Origin: Sphingomonas rubra
GTDB lineage: Bacteria; Pseudomonadota; Alphaproteobacteria; Sphingomonadales; Sphingomonadaceae
Assembly (NCBI RefSeq): GCF_900115745.1
Contig: NZ_FOXP01000009.1
Span: 1 to 64,000, forward strand
Reading direction: 5' to 3'
Length of the DNA stretch: 64,000 nucleotides
In this document: piece after piece, positions 43,860 through 53,368 of the stretch
Numbering within the stretch: position 1 is the stretch's first letter
Layout of the letters: each line of letters opens with the position of its first letter
Program-made: the position numbers and the translations under genes
Notes under the pieces: model-generated
Databases searched by the model: none
The model's input: only the letters and a program-made list of their open reading frames with translations
What the model was told of the DNA's origin: nothing

Positions 43860-44663
43860 ATGAGCATCGCCCCGATTCGCGCCGGCATCGGCGGCTGGAC
43901 CTTCGAGCCGTGGCGCGGCACCTTCTTTCCGGCGAAATGGCCGCACAAGCGCGAGCTGGAATATGCCGCCGCCCGGCTCTCCGCGATCGAGGTCAACGGC
44001 ACCTATTATTCCAGCTTCAAGCCCGCGACCTTCGCCGGCTGGCGCGCGCAGGTGCCGGACGGCTTCGTCTTCGCGCTGAAGGCGTCGCGCTACTGCACCA
44101 ACCGCAAGGTGCTGGCGGAGGCGGGCGAGTCGGTGGCGCGCTTCGTCGCGCAGGGGATCGTCGAGCTGGGTGACCGGCTTGGCCCGATCCTGTGGCAGTT
44201 CATGGCGACCAAGAAGTTCGACGCGGACGATTTCCGCGCCTTCCTGGCGCTGCTGCCGCCCGCGGAGGCCGGCGTGACGCTGACCCACGCGGTGCAGGTG
44301 CGGCACGAGAGCTTCGCGGTGCCGGCCTTTGTCGAGATGTGCCGCGCGGCGGGGGTGGCGATCGTCTACGCCGACTCGGCCGATTACCCCGCGATCGCCG
44401 ACGTGGGCGGGCCGATCGTCTACGCGCGGCTGGAGAACGGGGTGGAGGAGGAGCCGGCGGGCTACTCGCCCGCGCAGCTCGATGACTGGGCGGCCAAGGC
44501 GAAGGTCTGGGCGGCAGGCGGCCAGCCGGAAGGACTGCCCTACGCCGTGCCCGACCACGCTCCGCCGACGACGCCGCGCGAGACGTTTGTGTTCTTCATC
44601 AACGGTGCCAAAATCAGGGCACCCCACGGCGCGATGGCGCTGATCGAGCGGGTGTCGGGGTAG
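43860..44663 (+). CDS. DUF72 (YecE-like) protein
   Basis: A 267-residue TIM-barrel-like protein. IRAGIGGWTFEPWRGTFFP opens it, followed by AIEVNGTYY and FVFALKASRY, and QFMATKKFD in the middle, all DUF72 marks. The C-terminal VFFINGAKIRAPHGA is also typical. The function of the family is unknown; members resemble nucleases/phosphodiesterases by fold. Convergent with the Mic60-like gene, 9 bp apart. Confidence 0.9.
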   Translation: MSIAPIRAGIGGWTFEPWRGTFFPAKWPHKRELEYAAARLSAIEVNGTYYSSFKPATFAGWRAQVPDGFVFALKASRYCTNRKVLAEAGESVARFVAQGIVELGDRLGPILWQFMATKKFDADDFRAFLALLPPAEAGVTLTHAVQVRHESFAVPAFVEMCRAAGVAIVYADSADYPAIADVGGPIVYARLENGVEEEPAGYSPAQLDDWAAKAKVWAAGGQPEGLPYAVPDHAPPTTPRETFVFFINGAKIRAPHGAMALIERVSG

Positions 44664-44672
44664 GCTGACCGA

Positions 44673-45599
44673 TCAGGAGATGGTTTCGGTCTGTGTCGGC
44701 GGCGCGACGGGGGCGGCCGGGGCGGTGGTCAAGGGAGCGGTGGTGACGGGGGCGGGCGGCACCGGTTGCGGGCCCTGTGCCTGGCCGAGGATGGCGGCGG
44801 TCTCGATCACGTCGAGCGCCTGGTGGACCAGGGTGTAGCGGCGGGCTGCGGCGATCCAGCCGCTCGCCTGCGCGGCGCCGGGCAGCTTGGCGACCTCGGC
44901 ACGGGCGGCGGCGACCTGGCCGTCGTCGAGCAGCCGGCGCGCGCGGGCGAGCCGATCGACCGGGGCGGTGGTGGGCGTGTTCTCGCGCCGCAGCACGACC
45001 AGCGTGCCGAGCTCGCGACGAAAGGCGGCGAGCCAGTCGTGGCCGTCGCCGGACTGGAGTTGAGGGGCGAGCGTGTCGAGGCTCTGGCGCAAATCCTCCA
45101 CCGTGACCGGGTTGCGCGCGGCCGCGATCACCACGGCGACGGCGCGCGGCTGCGCGGCGACGAAGCGGCTGCGCAGCTGCTCCTCCAGATAGCCGAGCGG
45201 GGTGCCGCGATCGATTGCGCGGCGGGCGGCGAAAGCGACCATCAGCGCCTCCGCGCGGGTCGCCTGCGCACCGGCGGCGGCGGCGTCGGTCGAGATGGTG
45301 GCGGCGCGCGCCTCCAGCGCGGCGAGCTGGGCGGCGAGCGCGGCCTCGCGCGTGACCAGCGTCGCCGGGTCGACCGCGGGCGGCGCGCCGCCGGGGCCGA
45401 GCGGCTGCGCGGGGGTGAAACCGGTGGCGACCGGGCGCGCGGCTTCCTTGGCGGCGGTGCGCCCGGCGATCAGCCCGGTGGTGAGCGCGTAACCGGCGAA
45501 CAGGCCGCCGACGACGAAGGCCAGCAGCAGCAGCGCGAGGACGAGCCCCCAGCGGCGACCGCGGGGGCTGGGGACATCGGCGGGCGCGTGGCTGCTCAT
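44673..45599 (-). CDS. Mic60/mitofilin-like inner-membrane protein
   Basis: A 308-residue protein with one membrane helix (about 17-40), a coiled-coil region (about 83-120, ALAAQLAALEARAATI) and a C-terminal helical part (FRRELGTLVVLRREN, RARRLLDDGQVAAARAEVAKLPG) matching the mitofilin signature. Alphaproteobacterial Mic60 genes are known to sit beside hem genes, as here directly after hemD; they shape inner-membrane folds. A HemX-like role is the alternative. A Thr/Pro/Ala-rich tail ends it. Confidence 0.7.
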   Translation of the reverse strand: MSSHAPADVPSPRGRRWGLVLALLLLAFVVGGLFAGYALTTGLIAGRTAAKEAARPVATGFTPAQPLGPGGAPPAVDPATLVTREAALAAQLAALEARAATISTDAAAAGAQATRAEALMVAFAARRAIDRGTPLGYLEEQLRSRFVAAQPRAVAVVIAAARNPVTVEDLRQSLDTLAPQLQSGDGHDWLAAFRRELGTLVVLRRENTPTTAPVDRLARARRLLDDGQVAAARAEVAKLPGAAQASGWIAAARRYTLVHQALDVIETAAILGQAQGPQPVPPAPVTTAPLTTAPAAPVAPPTQTETIS

Positions 45600-45632
45600 C
45601 GCCGCCGGTTATCCCCGCGGCGGAGGGCGCGG

Positions 45633-46295
45633 TCAATCGCCCTGAACACGGGACAGGTCGACCGCGAGCGCGACCAGCGCCTCGTCGCGCGGGTGCGGGG
45701 CCGCCGCCACCCGTCGCCAGCCCCCGCCCGCGGCCTCCGCGACCGCCGGGCTGAGCGCGGCGATCGCGATGGCGGTGCGGCGCGAAGGAGCGACCAGCGC
45801 GGCGAGGCGCCGGGCGGCGCGGGGCGAGTGGAGCAGCGCGACCGCGCCGGCAAGCGCGTCGACCGCGGCGGGTGCCACCGGTAGCGGCTCCGCGGCGTAG
45901 ACGGCGAGCACGTCGGCGCCGACCGGATGATGATCGCGCCCGGTCAGGTGGAGCAGGCGCCGCGATCCCGCGCGGGCGGCGAGGCTGGCGGCGTCGGCGT
46001 CGCCCGTCGCCTCCACCGCGAAGCCCGCCGCGCATGCCGCCGCCGCCGTTGCCGCGCCGACCGCCAGCACGGGCAGGCGGCGGAGCGCGGCGAGACCGTC
46101 GCCGCCGTGGCGAAAGGCGTTGGCGCTGGTCGCGAGCAGCGCGTCGTAGGCGGTGGTCTCGGGCGGCGTCCAGGCGAGGGGGGCGACGGCGAACAGCGGC
46201 AGGCGGATCGCGGCGAGCCCGGCTGCCTCGACGCGGGTGGCGGTGCGGGCGTTGCCGGGCTCCGGCCGCAGGATCGCGACCGACCGGTGCGTCAC
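45633..46295 (-). CDS. hemD: Uroporphyrinogen-III synthase
   Basis: Closes hydroxymethylbilane to uroporphyrinogen III with inversion of ring D. The 220-residue sequence is diverged, as hemD usually is, but has AILRPEPGNARTATRVEAAG at the start, LLATSANAFRHGGD with the conserved Ser/Asn, and LLHSPRAARRLAALV in the second half. GTG start overlapping the hemC stop by four bases makes the assignment firm. Confidence 0.88.
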   Translation of the reverse strand: MTHRSVAILRPEPGNARTATRVEAAGLAAIRLPLFAVAPLAWTPPETTAYDALLATSANAFRHGGDGLAALRRLPVLAVGAATAAAACAAGFAVEATGDADAASLAARAGSRRLLHLTGRDHHPVGADVLAVYAAEPLPVAPAAVDALAGAVALLHSPRAARRLAALVAPSRRTAIAIAALSPAVAEAAGGGWRRVAAAPHPRDEALVALAVDLSRVQGD

Positions 46296-47203
46296 GCGGC
46301 GAACAGGCGGCGGACGACGGGCGGCGCGCGATCGAGCAGCTCGGCGGCGAGCGTCGCGCCGCACAGCCGGCCCTGAGTCCCCTCGACCGAGCCGGTGACG
46401 TGCGCTTCCCCGTCCTCGGCGAGGAGCTCGGCGCGCAGCGACAGGGTCTCGCCCGCCAGCGAGGCGAGCGCGCCGACCGGCGAGTGGCAGTCGGCGCGCA
46501 GCGCGGCGAGCAGCGCGCGCTCGGCGACGATGCAGGCGTGGGTGGCGGGATCGTCGATCGCGCCGACTGCGGCGTGCGCGACCTCGTCGGCGGCACGAAC
46601 CTCGACGCCGACCGCCCCTTGCGCGGGGGCGGGCAGCATGACGTCGGTAGGGATGGCGTGGCCGACCTCGTCGCGGCCCAGCCGGGCCAAGCCGGCGGCG
46701 GCGAGCAGGGTGGCGTCCACCTCGCCCGCCGCCAGCTTGGCGAGACGCGTCTCGACGTTGCCGCGGAACAGCGTGATGGTGAGATCGGGGCGGAGGCGGA
46801 GCAGCTGCGCGCGGCGACGCGGGCTGCTGGTGCCGACGCGCGCGTTCCGCGGCAGTGCCTCCACCGAGGCGGCGCCGATCAGTCGGTCGCGCACGTCGGC
46901 GCGGGGCAGCGTCGCGGCGATCCGGATGGCGGCGGGGCGAACGGTTTCCACGTCCTTCATCGAGTGGACGGCGGCGTCGATCTCGCCGTCCAGCAGCGCG
47001 CGGTCGAGCTCCTTGGTCCACAGCGCCTTGCCGCCGATCTCCGCCAGGGCGCGATCCTGCACCCGGTCGCCGGTGGTACGGATGATGACGGTGGCGACCT
47101 CCTCGTCGTGCCAGCCGTGCGCGGCGCACAAGGCGGCACGGACCATCGCCGCCTGGGTGAGGGCGAGCGGCGAACCGCGAGTGCCGAGCCTGAACCGGAT
47201 CAT
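46292..47203 (-). CDS. hemC: Porphobilinogen deaminase (hydroxymethylbilane synthase)
   Basis: Joins four porphobilinogens. FRLGTRGSPLALTQA opens domain 1, VHSMKDVE holds active-site Lys/Asp, VGTSSPRRRAQLL the substrate-binding Arg pair, FRGNVETRLAKL follows, and ADCHSPVGA carries the Cys that binds the dipyrromethane cofactor. 303 residues, normal length. First gene of hemC-hemD-Mic60-like. Confidence 0.96.
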   Translation of the reverse strand: MIRFRLGTRGSPLALTQAAMVRAALCAAHGWHDEEVATVIIRTTGDRVQDRALAEIGGKALWTKELDRALLDGEIDAAVHSMKDVETVRPAAIRIAATLPRADVRDRLIGAASVEALPRNARVGTSSPRRRAQLLRLRPDLTITLFRGNVETRLAKLAAGEVDATLLAAAGLARLGRDEVGHAIPTDVMLPAPAQGAVGVEVRAADEVAHAAVGAIDDPATHACIVAERALLAALRADCHSPVGALASLAGETLSLRAELLAEDGEAHVTGSVEGTQGRLCGATLAAELLDRAPPVVRRLFAA

Positions 47204-47256
47204 GCGCGTGCGCCTAGCGGGGGGAGGGGGCGGGCGACAAGGGTTGCGTAGCTCCG

Positions 47257-47544
47257 CCGTCATGCCGGGCCCGTCCCGGCATCCTAAACCCGTTCGGTGA
47301 CCATCTCGCTTCACCATGTACGCCACCCCGGCGAAAGCCGGGGCCCAGGTGGGGACGAGTTGATACGAGCCATGCCGCTCCCCCACCAAGACCTTCCCAC
47401 CTGGGCCCCGGCCTTCGCCGGGGTGGTAGGCGTCGGGGACAAGCGTCGCGTAGCTTCGCCGTCATGCCGGGCTCGTCCCGGCATCCAGAGCGGCGAGCGG
47501 TGGTGCTGCTTGGCTCTGGACGCCGGGACGAGCCCGGCGTGACG
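47257..47544. repeat. Cluster of three intergenic repeats (A, B, A)
   Basis: In order: a half copy of family A (47257-47285), a family B unit with arms at 47322-47350 and 47395-47427 (CCGGCGAAAGCCGGGGCCCA and its mirror), and a full family A unit (47460-47544). They fill the whole gap upstream of hemC, between it and the DUF1674 gene. Confidence 0.85.
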
Positions 47545-47565
47545 AAGGACAGGGACCGTCCACGC

Positions 47566-47727
47566 TCAGAAATCGATGGCGATGCCCTTCTTCTCCCAGT
47601 CGCCGTAGCGGACGGGATTCTTGCCCAGCGGGTCGTGCGCGGGTTCGGGCGTGTCCTGCGGCGCGGGTACCGGCGGGTTGGGGGAAAGGTGGGCGGGGGG
47701 CTTCAGGTCGGCGGGGCGCTGGCCCAT
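47566..47727 (-). CDS. DUF1674 protein (SDHAF4-like)
   Basis: A 53-residue protein. Its conserved C-terminal motif NPVRYGDWEKKGIAIDF is the hallmark of DUF1674/SDHAF4, the assembly factor that helps flavinylated succinate dehydrogenase subunit join its Fe-S partner and limits oxidative damage. The first 35 residues are Pro-rich and not conserved. Divergent from rsmB with a 64-bp gap. Confidence 0.9.
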   Translation of the reverse strand: MGQRPADLKPPAHLSPNPPVPAPQDTPEPAHDPLGKNPVRYGDWEKKGIAIDF

Positions 47728-47791
47728 GGGGATGCTCCGGCTTGTGGGGAGAAGATTTGCGACTTCGCGATCACACGTCCACATAGGGGCG

Positions 47792-49063
47792 ATGCCCGCC
47801 TCTCCCAAGCAACACTCGCACGCCCCCGAACCATTGGGCGTGCCGACCAGGCGCGCGGCGATCAGGCTGCTCGACGCGGTGCTGCGCCGGGGCGAGTCGC
47901 TGGAGGCGGCGCTGCCCGCGGCGACGCGGATGGTGCACGGGCCGGATCGCGGCCTGGCGCACGCGATCGCGGCGGAGACGCTGCGCCGGTTGCCCGACCT
48001 CGACGCGCTGATCGACGGCGCGACCGAGCGGGTGCTGCCCGACGATGCCAAGGCACGCACGGCGCTGCGCATCGCGCTGGTGCAGGCGCTGGTGCTCGGC
48101 ACGCCGCCGCACGCGGCCATCGCGACGGTGCTGCCGCTGGTCGACGGGGGCCCCCGAAAGCTGGTCCACGGGGTGTTCGGCACGCTGATGCGCGGAGGGC
48201 TGCTGCTGCCCGAGGTGCCGAGCCTGCCGGCGGACGTCGAGGCGCGCTGGGCGACGGCGTGGGGCGAGGAGATGGTGGCGGACGCCGAGCGCGCGATCGC
48301 CGCGCCGCCGCCGCTCGACCTGACGCTGGCCGATCCGGATGTCACGGAGGCGTGGCGCGAACGGCTCGGCGGCGAGAGTGTCGCGCCCGGTCATCTGCGA
48401 TTGGCCGATCACGCGCCGGTGGCAGAGATGGAGGGATATGCCGAGGGGGCGTGGTGGGTGCAGGACGTCGCCGCCTCCATCCCGGCGCGGCTGATCGGGG
48501 CCGGCGACGGGGCTCATGTGCTCGACCTGTGCGCGGCGCCCGGCGGCAAGACGATGCAGCTCGCCGCCGCCGGCTGGCGGGTGACGGCGGTGGATTCGTC
48601 GGCGGGGCGGATCAAGCGGCTGCGCGAGAACCTGCACCGGACGCGGTTGAAGGCGGAGGTGGTGCGCGCCGACGTGCTCGACTGGGCGCCGGACGAACCC
48701 GCCGACGCGGTGCTGCTCGACGCGCCGTGCAGCGCGACGGGCATCTTCCGCCGCCACCCCGACGTGCTGCACCGGGTACGGCCGGCGGTGGTGGAGGAAC
48801 TGGCGGGATTGCAGCGCCGGCTGCTGGCGCGGGCGGCGGACTGGGTGAAGCCGGGCGGCACGCTGGTCTACGCCACCTGCTCGCTGGAGCCGGAGGAAGG
48901 GGAGCGGCAGCTGGAGCGGTTCCTCCGCGCGCGATCCGATTATGCGCTGGTGCCCGCCGATCCGCAGGTGGTGCCCGCGACCGAGGGGGCGGTGCGCACG
49001 CTGCCGGGGATGCTGGCGGGGGGCAATGACGGGTTCTTCGTGGCCAGGCTGGTGCGGGGATAG
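47792..49063 (+). CDS. rsmB: 16S rRNA (cytosine-5) methyltransferase RsmB
   Basis: Methylates C967 (E. coli numbering) of 16S rRNA. The 423-residue protein has a NusB-like RNA-binding half ([35 protein letters not shown]) and a Rossmann half with [32 protein letters not shown] (first catalytic Cys) and [12 protein letters not shown] (second Cys). Both cysteines of the m5C mechanism are present. Followed by a family A repeat. Confidence 0.94.
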   Translation: MPASPKQHSHAPEPLGVPTRRAAIRLLDAVLRRGESLEAALPAATRMVHGPDRGLAHAIAAETLRRLPDLDALIDGATERVLPDDAKARTALRIALVQALVLGTPPHAAIATVLPLVDGGPRKLVHGVFGTLMRGGLLLPEVPSLPADVEARWATAWGEEMVADAERAIAAPPPLDLTLADPDVTEAWRERLGGESVAPGHLRLADHAPVAEMEGYAEGAWWVQDVAASIPARLIGAGDGAHVLDLCAAPGGKTMQLAAAGWRVTAVDSSAGRIKRLRENLHRTRLKAEVVRADVLDWAPDEPADAVLLDAPCSATGIFRRHPDVLHRVRPAVVEELAGLQRRLLARAADWVKPGGTLVYATCSLEPEEGERQLERFLRARSDYALVPADPQVVPATEGAVRTLPGMLAGGNDGFFVARLVRG

Positions 49064-49066
49064 CCT

Positions 49067-49150
49067 CGTCATGCCGGGCTCGTCCCGGCATCCCGTGCCA
49101 AGCAGCGCTGTGCTCCGTTACACTGGATGCCGGGACGAGCCCGGCATGAC
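49067..49150. repeat. Intergenic inverted repeat, family A
   Basis: CGTCATGCCGGGCTCGTCCC and its mirror at 49125-49150 form a hairpin right after the rsmB stop, before rpe. It starts three bases after the stop codon. Confidence 0.85.
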
Positions 49151-49199
49151 GTGGAGGAGCGACTTGCCGAGCGGGGCGGCGATGATACAGGATGCCGTC

Positions 49200-49859
49200 A
49201 TGACGCCCGTCCGCATCGCTCCCTCGATCCTTTCCGCCGATTTCGCCAGGCTGGGCGAGGAGGTGCGCGCGATCGACGAGGCGGGCGCCGACTGGATCCA
49301 CGTGGACGTGATGGACGGGCATTTCGTGCCCAACATCTCGTTCGGCCCCGCGGTGATGAAGGCGATCCGGCCGGTCACGACCAAGCCGTTCGACGTCCAC
49401 CTGATGATCGCGCCGGTCGACCCGTATCTGGAGGCGTTCGCGGAGGCCGGCGCCGACTGCATCACCGTGCACGTGGAGGCGGGGCCGCACATCCACCGCA
49501 CGGTTCAGCGGATCAAGGCGCTGGGCTGCCGCGCGGGCGTGGTGCTGTGCCCGGGGACGCCGGCCAAGATGCTCGACTATCTGCTCGACACGGTCGACCT
49601 GGTGCTGGTGATGAGCGTCAATCCCGGCTTCGGCGGGCAGCACTTCATTCCGTCGCAGCTCAAGAAGATTGCCGCGATCCGCAAGATGATCGACGCGGGC
49701 GGGCGGGCGATCGACCTGGAGGTGGACGGCGGCATCGACCCGGAGACCGCGAGGGCGTGCATCGAGGCGGGCGCCGACGCGCTGGTGGCGGGAACGGCGG
49801 TGTTCCGCGGTGGTCCGGCCGCCTACGCCGCCAACATTGCGGCGCTTCGCGGCGGGTGA
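49200..49859 (+). CDS. rpe: Ribulose-phosphate 3-epimerase
   Basis: Interconverts ribulose-5-P and xylulose-5-P in the pentose phosphate and Calvin-type pathways. The 219-residue TIM barrel has [28 protein letters not shown] (metal His and Asp), [16 protein letters not shown] and [11 protein letters not shown], all in family order. ATG at 49182 is another possible start. Its stop overlaps the heparinase-like start by four bases. Confidence 0.96.
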   Translation: MTPVRIAPSILSADFARLGEEVRAIDEAGADWIHVDVMDGHFVPNISFGPAVMKAIRPVTTKPFDVHLMIAPVDPYLEAFAEAGADCITVHVEAGPHIHRTVQRIKALGCRAGVVLCPGTPAKMLDYLLDTVDLVLVMSVNPGFGGQHFIPSQLKKIAAIRKMIDAGGRAIDLEVDGGIDPETARACIEAGADALVAGTAVFRGGPAAYAANIAALRGG

Positions 49860-51589
49860 GCGACGCCGACCTCGATCCGGGCCTCGACGGGATCGAGGAG
49901 GGACGGCGGCTGATGCGCGTCGGCGGCGACAAGGGATTGTCGCTGGCCGAGCGGCTGTCGGAGCGGTTCCACGCGCTGACCTGGCGGACGCCGATCCACG
50001 CCATGCGGCTGAAGGGCCGCTATCCGCTGAAGCTGGTGGCGGTGCCCGATGATCCCGTGCTGGGCGACGTGGCGCGCGGGCAGGCGCTGCTGAGGGGGCA
50101 GATGGCGTTCCGCGGCGAGGTACGGAGCATCGACTCGCTCGATTTCGTGCGAGGCGAGTGGGGTCGGCCGTTCGGCACCTATCTCCACTCCTTCGCGTGG
50201 CTGCGCGACCTGTCGACGGTGGCGACCCGCGCGCAAGGGGCGCCGATCGCCGAGGGGCTGATGGCGCGCTGGCTGGAACAACATGCCGACCGCGTCGGCG
50301 GTCCGGCCTGGACGCCCGAACATTGGGGACGGCGCATCCTGCACTGGACCGCGCACGCGCCGCTGATCCTGTCGTCGACCGACCTGATCTATCGCAGCCG
50401 CGTACTCAACGCGCTGGCCCGCGGCGCCCGGCACCTCGATCGCGGCGCGGACAAGGCGCCGCCGGGGCCGGGCCGGATCGCGGCGTGGTGCGGCGTGGTG
50501 ACGGCCGGGCTGCTGATCCCGGGCGGCGACCCGCGGCGCGCGTTCGGCGAGGCGGGGCTGGCGCGCGCGCTGGCAACCGGGCTGTTCGACGACGGCGGCG
50601 CGGTATCGCGCAGCCCGGCGATGCTGCTCGACACGGTGGCGCTGCTCGCCGCGCTGCGCGAGGTGTACGCGGCGCGGCGCGAGGCGGTGCCGGGCGCCGT
50701 GGCGACCGCGCTCGCCCGGAGCGTGCCGGCGCTGCTGGGCGTGATGCACGGCGACCGGATGCTGTCGAGCTGGCAGGGTGCGGGCCCCTCCACGCCCGAG
50801 CACGTCGCGGCGGTGATCGAGGCGAGCGGGGTGCGTACGCGGCCCCTGCGCCAGTCGCGCGACTGGGGATACCAGCGGCTGGCGGCGGGCGGCGCGGTGC
50901 TGATCGTCGATGCCGCGCCGCCGCCGGTGGCGCGCGTCGTCGAGGGCGGGTGCGCGTCGACGCTGGCGTTCGAGTTCTCCGACGGGGCGGAGCGGCTGAT
51001 CGTCGGCTGCGGCGGCGCGCGGGCCGGGCTGGCGACGCTGCCCGCCGGGTTAATCGAGGGGCTGCGGACCACGGCGGCGCACTCCACGCTGACGCTGGGC
51101 GACTCCAACTCCACCGCGATTCACGCCGACGGCACGCTGGGGCGCGGCGTCACCGAGGTCGAGCTGTCGCGCCAGGAATCGGAGGGGGCGAGCCGGATCG
51201 AGGCGAGCCATGACGGCTATGTCCGCCGCTGGGGCTTCCGCCATCGCCGCCAGCTGCTGCTGACCGGCGACGGGCGCGAGCTGCGCGGCGAGGACCAGTT
51301 GTTGCCCGAGGGGCGCCGGCGGCAGGTACGCGGCGTGCGCTTCGCGCTGCGCTTCCACCTGGGGCTGGGGGTGGAAGGATCGCCGACCCCGGACGGGCAG
51401 GGCGCGATCCTGCGGCTGCCCGGCGGCAGGCTGTGGCAATTCCGCTGCCGCGGCGGCGGGCTGGGCGTGGAGGAGAGCGTGTGGGTCGATGGCGAGGGGC
51501 GGCCGCGATCGACGTGGCAGCTGATCGTCTCCGGCGAGGCACCGGCGGGCGGCGCGCATGTCAGCTGGGCCTTGAAGCGCGCGCTGTGA
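49856..51589 (+). CDS. Heparinase II/III family protein
   Basis: A 577-residue protein with an alpha/alpha-toroid N-terminal half ([39 protein letters not shown]) and a beta-sandwich second half with [19 protein letters not shown]. In sphingomonads this gene sits between rpe and purH; its substrate is not heparin and is unknown, possibly a surface polysaccharide. It has no signal peptide. GTG start overlaps rpe by four bases and purH follows 19 bp later. Confidence 0.85.
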   Translation: MSDADLDPGLDGIEEGRRLMRVGGDKGLSLAERLSERFHALTWRTPIHAMRLKGRYPLKLVAVPDDPVLGDVARGQALLRGQMAFRGEVRSIDSLDFVRGEWGRPFGTYLHSFAWLRDLSTVATRAQGAPIAEGLMARWLEQHADRVGGPAWTPEHWGRRILHWTAHAPLILSSTDLIYRSRVLNALARGARHLDRGADKAPPGPGRIAAWCGVVTAGLLIPGGDPRRAFGEAGLARALATGLFDDGGAVSRSPAMLLDTVALLAALREVYAARREAVPGAVATALARSVPALLGVMHGDRMLSSWQGAGPSTPEHVAAVIEASGVRTRPLRQSRDWGYQRLAAGGAVLIVDAAPPPVARVVEGGCASTLAFEFSDGAERLIVGCGGARAGLATLPAGLIEGLRTTAAHSTLTLGDSNSTAIHADGTLGRGVTEVELSRQESEGASRIEASHDGYVRRWGFRHRRQLLLTGDGRELRGEDQLLPEGRRRQVRGVRFALRFHLGLGVEGSPTPDGQGAILRLPGGRLWQFRCRGGGLGVEESVWVDGEGRPRSTWQLIVSGEAPAGGAHVSWALKRAL

Positions 51590-51608
51590 CCGGCCAAGGG
51601 CCGCGACC

Positions 51609-53189
51609 ATGAGCCAGATTCCCGTCCGCCGCGCGCTTCTCTCCGTTTCCGACAAGACGGGGGTGGTCGATCTCGCCCGCGCGCTGGCGGAGGCGGGGGT
51701 GGAGCTGGTGTCGACCGGGGGCACCGCCAAGGCGCTGCGCGACGCGGGATTGCAGGTGAAGGACGTATCCGACCTGACCGGTTTTCCGGAGATGATGGAC
51801 GGACGGGTCAAGACGCTGCACCCGACCGTTCATGGCGGGCTGCTGGCGGTGCGCGACGATCCGGCCCATGCCGCCGCGATGGAGGCGCACGGGATCGGCG
51901 CGATCGACCTGGTGGTGGTCAACCTCTACCCGTTCGAGGCGACCGTCGCGCGCGGCGCGGGGCGGGACGAGGTGGTCGAGAATATCGACATCGGGGGCCC
52001 CAGCATGGTGCGGTCGGCGGCGAAGAACCACGCCTATGTCGCGTGTCTCACCGATCCGGCCGATTACGCCGGCGTGATCGACGAGGTGCGCGGCGGCGGC
52101 ACGACGATCGAGACGCGGGCGCGGCTGGCGGCCAAGGCGTTCGCGGCGACCGCGGCCTATGATTCGGCGATCGCGCAGTGGTTCGCCTTCGCCGATCAGG
52201 GCGAGCGTTTTCCGCAGACGCTGCCGCTCGCCTTCGTACGCCACGCCGACGAACTGCGCTACGGCGAGAACCCGCATCAGGCCGCGGCGCTCTACCTGCC
52301 GCGCCAGCCGTTCGCGCATGGCGTGGGGCAGGCCGACCTGATCCAGGGCAAGGCGCTGAGCTACAACAATCTGAACGATGCCGACGCGGCGATGGAGCTG
52401 GTCGCCGAGTTCCGCGACGGGCCGCCGACGGTGGTGATCGTCAAGCACGCCAATCCGTGCGGCGTGGCGAGCGGAGACACGCTGGTCAAGGCGTACCGGG
52501 CGGCGTTCGCCTGCGACAGCGTGTCGGCGTTCGGCGGCATCGTCGCGGTCAACCGGCCGCTCGACGGCGAGACGGCGGAGGCGATCGCGGGCATCTTCAC
52601 CGAAGTGGTGGTGGCGCCGGGCGCCGACGACGATGCGCGGGCGGTGTTCGCGAGGAAGAAGAACCTGCGGCTGTTGCTGACCGGCGAGTTGCCCGATCCG
52701 GTGCGGCCCGGCCTGGCGGTCAAGTCGATCGCGGGCGGGCTGCTGGTCCAGTCACGCGACGGCGGGCGGCTCGGCGACCTGACGGTGGTGACGAAGCGCC
52801 AGCCGACCAGCCAAGAACTCGCCGACTGCCGCTTCGCGTGGGTCGTGGCCAAGCACGTCAAGTCGAACGCGATCGTCTATGCCAAGGACGGCAGCACGGC
52901 GGGGATCGGCGCGGGGCAGATGAACCGGCTGGAATCGGCACGGATCGCGGCGTGGAAGGCGAAGGATGCCGCCGACAAGGCGGGCTGGGAGAGCCCGCGC
53001 ACGATCGGCTCGGCGGTGGCGTCGGACGCGTTCTTCCCCTTCGCCGACGGGCTGATGGCGGCGGTGGAGGCGGGGGCGACGGCGGTGATCCAGCCGGGCG
53101 GCTCGATCCGCGACGACGAGGTGATCGCCGCCGCCGACGAGGCCGGTCTCGCGATGGTGTTCACGGGGATGCGCCACTTCCGGCATTGA
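51609..53189 (+). CDS. purH: AICAR transformylase / IMP cyclohydrolase
   Basis: The last two steps of IMP synthesis. The N-terminal MGS-like cyclohydrolase has LISVSDKTG-type [24 protein letters not shown] and [14 protein letters not shown]; the transformylase half has [24 protein letters not shown] (catalytic Lys-His) and [11 protein letters not shown]. 526 residues, normal. The start follows GGCCGCGACC with only a weak ribosome site; coupling to the gene before may help. Confidence 0.96.
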   Translation: MSQIPVRRALLSVSDKTGVVDLARALAEAGVELVSTGGTAKALRDAGLQVKDVSDLTGFPEMMDGRVKTLHPTVHGGLLAVRDDPAHAAAMEAHGIGAIDLVVVNLYPFEATVARGAGRDEVVENIDIGGPSMVRSAAKNHAYVACLTDPADYAGVIDEVRGGGTTIETRARLAAKAFAATAAYDSAIAQWFAFADQGERFPQTLPLAFVRHADELRYGENPHQAAALYLPRQPFAHGVGQADLIQGKALSYNNLNDADAAMELVAEFRDGPPTVVIVKHANPCGVASGDTLVKAYRAAFACDSVSAFGGIVAVNRPLDGETAEAIAGIFTEVVVAPGADDDARAVFARKKNLRLLLTGELPDPVRPGLAVKSIAGGLLVQSRDGGRLGDLTVVTKRQPTSQELADCRFAWVVAKHVKSNAIVYAKDGSTAGIGAGQMNRLESARIAAWKAKDAADKAGWESPRTIGSAVASDAFFPFADGLMAAVEAGATAVIQPGGSIRDDEVIAAADEAGLAMVFTGMRHFRH

Positions 53190-53239
53190 TGCTCGGCGCT
53201 CCCCCGGACGGGAGTGGTGGCGAACCTCCTTTTACCTTC

Positions 53240-53325
53240 CCTGGCGAAGGCCGGGGCCCAGTTGGGAAGAGCTGGGTAGTAGCTCGAACCGCTACCCAAC
53301 TGGGCCCCGGCCTTCGCCGGGGAAC
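53240..53325. repeat. Intergenic inverted repeat, family B
   Basis: CTGGCGAAGGCCGGGGCCCA and the mirror ending in CGGCCTTCGCCGGGGAA form a stem of about 28 bases with the AGTTGGG/CCCAACT extension. It lies between convergent purH and the flippase gene. Confidence 0.85.
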
Positions 53326-53368
53326 AAGGTGGATCGTAATAGTGCCTTGGCAGGGGAAGGCCGCAAGC

